Shown piece after piece: positions 56,871 to 64,000 of a DNA stretch of 64,000 bases. The stretch is taken from assembly GCA_949592205.1 (NCBI GenBank), contig CATIUR010000001.1, positions 2,432,001-2,496,000 on the forward strand, given 5' to 3'. Source of the DNA: Helichrysum umbraculigerum. Its lineage: Eukaryota > Streptophyta > Magnoliopsida > Asterales > Asteraceae. Each line of letters starts with the position of its first letter. Positions within the stretch are counted from its first letter, which is position 1. Position numbers and translations under genes: made by a program. The notes under the pieces were generated by a model, which ran no database searches, was not told the DNA's origin, and worked only from the letters and a program-made list of their open reading frames with translations.

Positions 56871-56995
56871 CCAACCGCCGGTTGGACTTCCCAACCGCCG
56901 GTTGGGTCAATTTGTGTCCTACTCCAACTCCGCGTCTGGAACTGCCTTTGATTAAATATATTCAACCGCCGGTTGGGTTTCTCAACCGCCGGTTG
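56871..56995. repeat. Four CCAACCGCCGGTTGG palindromes upstream of the TATA box
   Basis: Perfect 13-15-bp palindromes at 56871, 56891, 56963 and 56983, arranged as two close pairs. In the right LTR only three are present (62405, mutated to CCAATCGCAGGTTGG; 62425; 62497). Confidence 0.93.
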
Positions 56996-57325
56996 GTCTT
57001 CAATTCCAGAATCTTCTAATCTCGGATTGGGCTTCATTTTGGACTCTCTACTTTTCAATCACGGCTTTTAATCTTTATTTTGGCCCAATTCTTCAATATT
57101 ATAACTTTAGTCTTCAATTCTTTAAGGTTTAAGCTCCTTTTCTTCAAGTACTTCATTTTCTTCAGTTTTGGATTCGTTCTCGTTCATTTTTCTTCAATCT
57201 TTAATTAAAATACATTTCTGCCAATATTAACAAAATAAGTATCTAAAATCATATAAATGCATTAATATGTATATAAATATAGGGATAAAATAGTATAAAA
57301 TATAGTATCTATTTGATGCTTATCA

Positions 57326-57345
57326 AATATCCCCACACTTAAGTT
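57326..57345 (-). other. Polypurine tract
   Basis: On the minus strand AAGTGTGGGGATATT directly precedes the 3' LTR start TGATAAGCATC. Next to it lies GAGGACAAGCAGAA, a conserved neighbour of the PPT in Athila/Tat-type elements. Confidence 0.8.
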
Positions 57346-57699
57346 CTGCTTGTCCTCAAGTAGAATACTGAATAAAATTTAAAATACGCATCAAACTAAT
57401 ATTTAAAAATCAGAATACCAATACTAAAAACCTGTTTCATAATTTAAAAAATTTAAACAATTTAATTAACATGGATAACTATAATGTATAAATAAAAATT
57501 ATTATTATTTATGTAATATATAGCTCACGAATGATTACTAACATATTTGTCCACTTTAAACAATCTATATTCATTTTTCTGAATATACTCTTTATTGTTA
57601 GTATGAATATTACTTATGATTTTCATATATGATACACTCTTAAATTTAATCATGCAATTTACTTTTATATTCCAAATAAATATATGAAATCCATTTTTA

Positions 57700-57950
57700 A
57701 GAATCAAGACATTGGTGACAGGTCTGCATTTTCATGCAACAGAGCGACATAACTTGATTCAGGTAAAGCATTTTTATTTAAATCAAACAAGCGGTGACAG
57801 GTCTGTACAGCCGTACAACAAAGCGACATAGTTTTATTTTTTTATTTTTTTATTTCTGAAAGATTTTTCTTTCTTTTTGCTTTATTTAAGAATACTAATT
57901 AGAGACCAGGTCTGTACTTTCGTACAACAGAGGAAACAATTAGTAGACCC
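57700..57950. repeat. Three copies of a GGTCTG-hairpin-CAACAGAGCGAC unit
   Basis: GGTGACAGGTCTGCATTTTCATGCAACAGAGCGACATAA (units at about 57713, 57793 and 57904): the 5' GGTCTG and 3' CAACA(G/A)AG are constant, while the middle is a small hairpin whose arms differ (GCAT-TTTC-ATGC; GTAC-AGCC-GTAC; GTAC-TTTC-GTAC). Compensating changes keep the pairing. Confidence 0.75.
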
Positions 57951-59506
57951 CCAAATGTCTTCATATAAGTATGAAGATATATAAAATTATCGCATGATAA
58001 ATTTAAAAAATTAAGACTTTTACGTCATACATCATATTATGTATCATAAAATAATAAACAAGTTATTTAATTAATTTCTTAAAATTCAGAAATCTTCATA
58101 TAGATTGCATATTAGTACATCATATCACATAACTATATACTACTCCTTATTAAGTAGCTTACGTTATATATACAAAACAGTTAATCCACATTAAAGTCTA
58201 AACTTTTAAATACAAAATAAAACTTTTAACAAAAGTATTCTAACTAATAAATACTTAGTTATTCACTTAAAAATTTTAAATTTTTAATAAAATTTAAGAA
58301 CAATAGAAACTTAAATGATTAATTAAAGAAATTCTTTTTCTTACGAACCCTATCCTCACACTTAAATCATACAATGCCCTCATTGTATAAAAATTGATAA
58401 ATAAAAGTGAGTAAGGGAAAAAAAAATAGAACAGAAAACTCCCCTGACTGAAATTGTAAATTTCATCATTGGCTAAGAAAAATCTGCTTGGTTGATTCCT
58501 TGATCTCTTGAAAAATAATATACAACATCCACACTTTCGTAGTTAATCACGATTGCATTTAGCATACACAATAAGCCTTTAAACCCCTTAGTATCCCGAG
58601 TGGACGAGTTATAGTCTCGTGAGGGTTTCCAGGGAACATACCCACAAAGTTCATAATGCTGCTAAAATATATTAAACTAACTAACATAACTTTTATTCAT
58701 AATATTAGCCATACAAAATTAATATTTCCTAATATCAACACACTAGTTCTTTAATAATGTTAAATTAATTGAACAAACTTCATTTACTTCAAATAATTGA
58801 TTAAAAGTCTCTTCATAAATATTTCATCTCATTATCTAGTAAAACATTTAATAATAATTATCTTTATAGCAAAAACATATATACAATTATGATTCCAAAA
58901 AATCCTAACTATAAAGAACAATTAAATAAAAGCCAAAACTAGATTAATGTATCCACACCTTAGTAAGAAAATAATATCAATATTCAAAGAAAAACCAATC
59001 ATTCACTAAGTTAACAATATATTAAGAATATCGTATGTATGTTATTAGTCTAGCATATAACATAGTTAAATTTTTCATACCTTCTTCCACTATTTTATTA
59101 AAATATTTTAACAATTCTTATAAAATAACTCATACTTGTCAAACTAACATTATAAACATTTTACGGTTTCATAAAAAAAAACTTATAAAAGTGAGGATAA
59201 AATCCAATATGAACCTTAAAATGATTTTTTATGCAGGCATAAAATATGGTTATTAATTTGAAAAGTACCATACCTCATATAATATAACCGAGATTAATAT
59301 GAAAACATTTAACCATGTAAATACTAATAGAGAAATAACATTTAAACATATATATGAAAATGACCATTATTCCTAAAATAACACATATATTAAAAAACTT
59401 AATAACTGTCAACAAACAAATAACGAAAGTTTAATCAAAAGAAATCATAACTAATAACAAAATGAAAACTCAAATGAGAATAAGAATGTTGTGAATGTCT
59501 TCAAGG
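57951..59506. other. Non-coding 3' part of the element
   Basis: Very AT-rich, no ORF above 75 codons. Around 58590-58650 a GTATCCCGAGTGGACGAG...CTCGTGAGGG segment is less AT-rich and forms a possible stem. Otherwise nothing recognised. Confidence 0.5.
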
Positions 59507-60553
59507 TTAATGAACCCATTCTCGAGCTAGTGGTGAAACATAGTAACCATTTGGTAGCATAAAGGTTATAGGGATTTTCTGGTCAGGTGGAAAGATTCTT
59601 AAAAAGTATCTAAACATGGTTTTAGTGATATCAGGTACTTGAACAATGGAATCTTCAAAATGTCGGTGATGTTCATCAGCTGCTATTTGCAATTCATAAA
59701 ATTCCCTCATTATTTTCTTTATTGCCTTAGCTACTTGTCCTTCCTCATCAATCACCTTACATCCATTTACTTCCTTAATTTCACGCTCTTGACGCTTACG
59801 TCTTAACTCATTCATAAAACCATAAAATCCTAAATGTAGCATTTCATACTTTCCAGTTGTAGGGTTTCTTATTACCTCTTCAATTTCCCGTAGCATTCCT
59901 TTCATTAACTCCCTCTTACTCTCAGTAAATAACAATCCCGAAAATTTAAACATATTCATCATTCTCGTATAAATTTGAGATAATCCTAAATGAAATAGAT
60001 CAATATGACAAAAGTGATACACCCCTTGAAAAATTGACTTAAGCTCCATAATCACATAGTTCGCCATATTAACTAATGCCACTTCAGATATCCCATCCGG
60101 AACTTTCCTCATCAACTCATCTTGTGCTGGATAGTACAAATCATTGATTATTTGTTGCACATAAAATTCCACCGTGCAGTCTACATAGTAAGTGCTGCAA
60201 TTCTTATAATCCTTTTGTTCCATTAAGCTCATTACTTCGTGCAATTCTTCTATCAAACAAATATCTGCCATCTGCGTTGAATTTCCAGTTGCCCATTCCA
60301 TTTGATTCTTATAGGATTCCAATAAACTCATTTGTTTGTCAAAATAAGGAAACGGGTATCTTGTCAATGCTCTGTAGACACATGAATACAAAATCTTCTG
60401 ACCTTCAAAGAAATCTTCCTCTTGAGCTTCTTGCTGATATAGCGTATCCTTCAGTTCAGTTATATACTTATCAAAATAGTTCACCATCTGAGTTCGGTTA
60501 GGATTATACCAGTCTTCATATTCTTTTTCAATCTTCTCAATTATGTATTTTTT
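59507..60553 (-). CDS. Unknown protein, ORF2 of the non-autonomous Ty3-type element
   Basis: The frame is open from 60553 (after a TGA at 60556-60554) to the stop at 59507; the first ATG is at 60487 and gives 326 residues. The upstream part from 60543 is also protein-like (EKIEKEYEDWYNPNRTQ), so translation may enter from ORF1. The sequence is mixed charged and helical in appearance, with aromatic-rich stretches (residues 100-125: STYYVDCTVEFYVQQII; residues 155-175: FQGVYHFCHIDLFHLG), a basic NELRRKRQERE segment near residue 230 and a FLRIFPPDQKIPITFMLPNG segment near the end. No transmembrane segment, signal peptide or known catalytic motif is seen. I do not recognise it. It could be a very diverged Gag, as in Gag-only (TR-GAG) elements, or a captured sequence. 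It has no internal stop. Confidence 0.7.
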   Translation of the reverse strand, partial: KKYIIEKIEKEYEDWYNPNRTQMVNYFDKYITELKDTLYQQEAQEEDFFEGQKILYSCVYRALTRYPFPYFDKQMSLLESYKNQMEWATGNSTQMADICLIEELHEVMSLMEQKDYKNCSTYYVDCTVEFYVQQIINDLYYPAQDELMRKVPDGISEVALVNMANYVIMELKSIFQGVYHFCHIDLFHLGLSQIYTRMMNMFKFSGLLFTESKRELMKGMLREIEEVIRNPTTGKYEMLHLGFYGFMNELRRKRQEREIKEVNGCKVIDEEGQVAKAIKKIMREFYELQIAADEHHRHFEDSIVQVPDITKTMFRYFLRIFPPDQKIPITFMLPNGYYVSPLAREWVH

Positions 60554-61119
60554 TCAGGTGTAAAGTCAATAGTAGATGCCCCGATGACAACCATAATATA
60601 ATATGTATCATCCTTTCCAACTTCTAAAAGCTGAATCATTCCATCTCTCGTACTAACTACTGGCATAGGTATCCTTTCTAAATTAGTATCTTCAACCTCA
60701 GTGCTAATACCTAAATCAATCCCATCTTCTTCAGACATACTTTCTAAATCTTCTTCCTCTTCTTCAGATAGAGTATCTAGTGTAGGGTTATCAAATAGCC
60801 TAAGAGAATGTTCATCAACACAGACATCCTTGCATTCCACAATTTCATTCAAAATTTCCATTTGCTTATTTTTCATTTCACTAACAGTTAACGAATTATG
60901 TATACACAAATTATCACTTAATTTAGAACACATATAATACAAGTAAAACATATTATACAAATAAAATACATTTACATAATTACACATTTTCACAAAATTA
61001 GTCAAAAGTCCTCGGTAGCTCCAAAGATTGTACACAAAAGCGGAGAAATAGGTCAGCGCGAAGCTTATTAAAAACCTACCTCTTTCGAGAAGCACCTTAC
61101 CTTTTATATGATAAATCAA
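60541..61119 (-). CDS. Unknown acidic protein, ORF1 of the same element
   Basis: 193 codons from the ATG at 61119 to TAA at 60543-60541, starting about 175 bp after the PBS. Residues 1-80 look translated by chance (Tyr/Phe-rich, with a GGTAAG word in their DNA), so the real start may be Met82 or a spliced exon. The remainder carries an acidic run (LSEEEEEDLESMSEEDGIDL, near residues 118-137) and ends in an IMVVIGASTIDFTPEKNT segment. Its 3' end overlaps the open frame of ORF2 by 13 nucleotides. In the overlap the zero-frame heptamer A AAA AAT (minus strand, 60553-60547) would move a ribosome exactly into ORF2 by a -1 shift. Function unknown. Confidence 0.5.
   Translation of the reverse strand: MIYHIKGKVLLERGRFLISFALTYFSAFVYNLWSYRGLLTNFVKMCNYVNVFYLYNMFYLYYMCSKLSDNLCIHNSLTVSEMKNKQMEILNEIVECKDVCVDEHSLRLFDNPTLDTLSEEEEEDLESMSEEDGIDLGISTEVEDTNLERIPMPVVSTRDGMIQLLEVGKDDTYYIMVVIGASTIDFTPEKNT
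60547..60553 (-). promoter_or_regulatory. Candidate -1 ribosomal frameshift heptamer
   Basis: A AAA AAT fits X XXY YYZ in the ORF1 reading frame, 4 nt before the ORF1 stop codon, and a -1 slip enters ORF2 at the next codon (TAC). The run is A7, so a one-base indel or sequencing error in a homopolymer is an equally simple explanation. No downstream pseudoknot was worked out. Confidence 0.4.
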
Positions 61120-61294
61120 TAAAGTAGGGCTTTACTCTTCTTATACCTTTGTTTTTGTCAGTACTCCCAATGGGTGAGCCGATTTTTCGATTGACTTTGC
61201 AAAGTATGAGAAATAAAAATTATACAGGGAAAATAATTAGTTTAATTAAAATACACCGCTTTCCGGCAGAACAAAAGTCCAACCGGTTAAGTGT

Positions 61295-61312
61295 TCCCTG
61301 GCAGCGGCGCCA
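61295..61312 (-). other. Primer-binding site
   Basis: TGGCGCCGCTGCCAGGGA on the minus strand, 6 bp after the LTR. It matches the tRNA-Asp-type site known from Athila-group elements (TGGCGCCGTTGCCGGGGA) except for a few bases. Confidence 0.85.
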
Positions 61313-61318
61313 AAAACT

Positions 61319-62613
61319 TGATGTGTGCTAAGTATAATCAATTATAATCACAAGTTTTAAATTAAGGAAATACTAAATAATACTATTACACAATTCAGGC
61401 AAGATTAACCCGTTCGTATAATATAGCTTTATAAGTAAGTCCAAGTTCGAACACAGGGAACGTGATTCTAATTTATAACTAATTATCTATTTATTCCTAA
61501 TTTAAACTATTTACAATTATTCACAAATAAAGGATCCAATGTACAATTAATATTACAAGATAAGGGGGACGTTTTAGTTCCGAACGAACATATTTATAAT
61601 TGATACGATTCTAATAGATAAGTCTAAGGTTCAACTTAAGAATACTCAATTGGATAGAAGATTATAATTATTCAAACTATTATTTACTAAACTTATTATA
61701 CTTACTTATGTCTATTTGCTTATTGGCTATAATTATTGGTGAATTACTAATCTAGAAAATTACTTAGGCTTAAGCTAATCTTCATCATAGCAACACAATC
61801 ATAAGGTTACGCAAAGTATCACTAATTATTAAGATCTATCAGCAGTTTATTAATACAATTTCATCAGTATGGCGTGAATCACAATATTACTTTACATCAA
61901 TGAACTATATTCTTCGTCTATCGCATAAGGTTAAAATCAAGACATAAACACAATCACTTAATATATAAAAACTTAATATGGTCATCATCTTTTAATATAA
62001 ATCGGTTAACTATGTCAAGAATCATCATTAATATATTATAATATAGACAATTCTTGTATAATAAACATTCAATAATATAGTTCCAACATAAACATAAATT
62101 CATATAATAAACTCAATAAACATTCATTCAAATAGTTATAACGAAAACCTAATTCACAAATAAATCAAATAAACAATATCCATAAATTAACTCAATAAGG
62201 TTATTAAAGTTACAAGGATAAAGAAACCGAACCAATTGTCGAACCAGCTTTTCCTAGGGTTAAAAACCTTAAAATCATAGCTCCTTAGCCCCAAATTCGC
62301 ACCTTAAGTCGACCTTAAACCCTAATATTCGACTTTTTATTCTAAGAATTGTATATGGTTAACCCTGAACTAGGCCTCTATTTATAGTTTTCAAAACCGC
62401 CAGTCCAATCGCAGGTTGGACTTCCCAACCGCCGGTTGGGTCAATTTGTGTCCTACTCCAACTTCGCGTCTGGAACCGCCTTTGATTAAATATATTCAAC
62501 CGCCGGTTGGTCTTCAATTCCAGAATCTTCTAATCTCGGATTGGGCTTCATTTTGGTCTCTCTTCTTTTCAATCACGGCTTTTAATCTTTATTTTGGCCC
62601 AATTCTTCAATAT
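61319..62613 (-). repeat. 5' LTR (right), truncated by a copia insertion
   Basis: Matches the left LTR from TGATGTGTGC up to TTCTTCAATAT, where TGTTAGG of the copia element begins. The last 280 bp or so of the LTR (its U3 start) lie beyond the insertion and outside the window. Confidence 0.88.
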
Positions 62614-62997
62614 TGTTAGGATTTATTAATTTGATGAGACAAAATAAAAGATGCAAGTTGAGGGACTAAAGATGAATTATTTTATTTTAATTAGTCTCCT
62701 AGTATAATTATGATTTCTTGTAACCCTAAAGATCTCTATTATATAAAGAGACATAGGGACGTAGGTTTTGGTGTGCACACATAATGTAGACGTCTAGGGT
62801 TTTGGTTTAGCCTCAAGATCAAGGTTTCTTGATCCTGTTATATTTGTATAACCGTGTTATTCTGATCAAATAATATTGGGGCTTGTTGTGATAACATTGT
62901 TCTTATTGTTATTCCGCTGTAAATTATTGTCTTTGTTATCATTGATCCTAGGTCAAGATCTAAACAATCTAAGCTAGATCGTTATTAGGTTTTCACA
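62614..62997 (+). repeat. Copia 5' LTR
   Basis: TGTTAGGATTTATTAA...GGTTTTCACA, 384 bp. A TATA box TATATAAAG lies at 62740. Confidence 0.82.
62740..62748 (+). promoter_or_regulatory. Copia LTR TATA box
   Basis: TATATAAAG in CTATTATATAAAGAGACATA, centrally placed in the LTR as expected for a copia promoter. Confidence 0.65.
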
Positions 62998-62999
62998 AT

Positions 63000-63011
63000 T
63001 GGTATCAAAGC
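63000..63011 (+). other. Primer-binding site, initiator Met tRNA type
   Basis: TGGTATCAAAGC begins 2 bp after the LTR; it differs by one base from the TGGTATCAGAGC typical of plant Ty1/copia elements. Confidence 0.85.
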
Positions 63012-63599
63012 AAGGTTGCTCGTGATCTAGGATATACAAGGTGTACGAGATAAAAGAAGCCGTATCGAAGAAACCCTAGAAGATTGCAAGAATAATTCGT
63101 AATTAGTCACTTTCTGCACAGCCATGGTAAAAAATTCGGATCTCATTCATTAACCGTTAGATGGTCATGAAATTTGAACTGTAGGTTCATAACATATATC
63201 TGCACATTCCTACTGAAGGAATTTTTGATCTGAGCTTTTGATTGAGAGATATTCATTGTCGAAGTTGGTCGCTGAAAGTTTAGGGTTTTTCAAAACGGCA
63301 GAAGTAAAACGATCACTGTGTCTTCGTTATCCAACGAAAGTTGATGATTTTTGGATATGTTATAGAAGACATATGTATCTACATCATGTAAAAATTTCAT
63401 TGTGATCGGATGTTTCTACAAGGAGATATCAAAATTCGAATCTGCTGCAGTACGTTTGTGGTTTCTGTTTGTGCAGCTGTATTGATTTAATTGCTGTGTA
63501 TTCGTTAACCGTTGGATCGACTTGATTTTTGGATATGTGGTTAATGAAACATTGATGGACTTCGTGTTAAAGTTTGAGATTGATCAGATAAGTCATCAA

Positions 63600-63905
63600 G
63601 AAGATATATAATTCTGAAGCTGCTGCCACTGCTCGTTAAATGTGCTAGCCACTGCTCACACTGTTAAGTACAACGTTGCCTTTGTTAGTACAACGTTGCC
63701 GCTGCTAGCACAGATCTACCACTGCTAATACAAGCTTGCCGCTGTTAGTACAAGCTTGCCACTGCTAGCACAAAACCCTACTGCTGCTAATACGTAGTAA
63801 CCACTGTTTGGTATAGCCACTGTTAGTAGTTGCCACTGCTAGTTAGTAGTTGCCACTGTTAATATAATTTTGCCACTGTTGGGTAGCGAGAACCACTGTT
63901 AGTCA
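63600..63905 (+). repeat. Degenerate GCCACTGCTAGTACAA repeat in the copia leader
   Basis: Some eighteen units of the form (G)CCACTG(C/T)TA(G/A)TA plus CAAGCTT or CAACGTT or GTAGTT, spaced 12-25 bp, all in one orientation. Non-coding leader between PBS and the presumed gag. Confidence 0.8.
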
Positions 63906-64000
63906 TTTTTCAAACACTAGTGGAATTAGTGATACTCGTCATGGATGGTACTACATGGTATTCGTTGCTATTATTGGATGGTTATCCGTACAGTTCTTAT

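Larger units (their letters stand above)
55783..57325 (-). repeat. 3' LTR (left, complete)
   Basis: 1543 bp, TGATGTGTGC...GCTTATCA on the plus strand. It contains four CCAACCGCCGGTTGG palindromes and a TATA box on the minus strand. Confidence 0.88.
55783..62613 (-). mobile_element. Short Ty3-type LTR retrotransposon with unknown ORFs, no visible pol
   Basis: Two LTRs (left 55783-57325, right 61319-62613, the latter truncated by a copia insertion) enclose 4.0 kb. On the minus strand the PBS TGGCGCCGCTGCCAGGGA follows the 5' LTR by 6 bp, and the internal region ends with TTGAGGACAAGCAGAACTTA and GTGTGGGGATATT before the 3' LTR; both are hallmarks of Athila/Tat-group elements. The interior codes only for the two ORFs at 60541-61119 and 59507-60553. 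No zinc knuckle, DTG/DSG protease, YVDD or integrase HHCC/DDE motif is present. It is non-autonomous. The LTRs are very similar but differ by scattered substitutions and one deleted palindrome. Confidence 0.88.
62614..64000 (+). mobile_element. 5' end of a Ty1/copia element, runs off the window
   Basis: LTR 62614-62997, PBS at 63000 and a long leader. The insertion lies inside the 5' LTR of the older Ty3-type element, so it is younger. After 63905 an ATG at 63939 opens a frame to the window end (MDGTTWYSLLLLDGYPYSSY), which could be the start of gag or part of the leader. The rest is outside the window. Confidence 0.82.

Noticed and set aside
1..64000. tRNA, rRNA, organelle-derived segments, telomeric or centromeric satellite
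   Set aside because: No tRNA A/B box pairs with cloverleaf, no rRNA words, no TTTAGGG arrays and no long regular satellite were seen by eye.

Overview
The window is a repeat-dense, AT-rich stretch of a flowering-plant nuclear genome. Most of it is transposable elements of many superfamilies nested in one another. Only one ordinary host gene is recognisable: a three-exon R2R3-MYB transcription factor of the MIXTA/MYB16-MYB106 type (subgroup 9) on the minus strand at 32988-34754. A eudicot is clear. Asteraceae is my best guess, because the retroelement accessory ORF at 7.9-10.1 kb resembles an accessory domain I remember as abundant in Asteraceae (for example Tanacetum) annotations; that is memory plus inference, not a search.

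Layout. 1-12.5 kb: an old retroelement (accessory gene at 7.9-11.9 kb, 3' LTR from about 11.9 kb) split by two solo-LTR-like insertions, 1849-3905 (TSD ATAAC) and 4455-7770 (TSD TTAGA). 12.5-13.2 kb: a short inverted-repeat element. 13874-18258: a third solo LTR of the same broad family in inverse orientation (TSD ATATA), itself invaded at TA microsatellites by a foldback element and by a promoter-like 0.85-kb segment. 18.3-21 kb: intergenic DNA with MITEs. 20988-27870: a young LTR element (two 665-bp LTRs, 4 differences, TSD AACAC) with PBS and PPT but no coding capacity. 29.2-31 kb: a decayed Ty1/copia reverse transcriptase/RNase H remnant. 33-34.8 kb: the MYB gene, followed upstream by a cluster of six MITEs (35.3-38.0 kb). 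38454-41515: a CACTA transposon with a transposase-like C-terminal ORF. 42-48 kb: foldback, MULE-type and hAT-type elements. 48.1-52.3 kb: a fourth long-LTR copy holding another solo LTR (48569-50963, TSD ACGAA). 52.3-55.5 kb: a second CACTA-like remnant. 55783-62613: a short Ty3-type element with two LTRs, a canonical PBS and PPT, and two unrecognised ORFs linked by a possible -1 frameshift site. 62614-64000: the 5' end of a Ty1/copia element inserted in the right LTR of that element.

Three themes merit attention. First, several LTRs carry arrays of short G/C-rich inverted or direct motifs; the four members of the TGTRACAC...GTGTTACA family place them in the same relative position and share a GCGA core, but each has its own sequence. 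Second, the 55.8-62.6 kb element keeps a 326-residue ORF with no visible gag, protease, reverse transcriptase or integrase motif. Third, many TE boundaries can be proven here by target-site duplications, so the order of nesting can be reconstructed. All calls come from reading the sequence; no alignment or database search was run.
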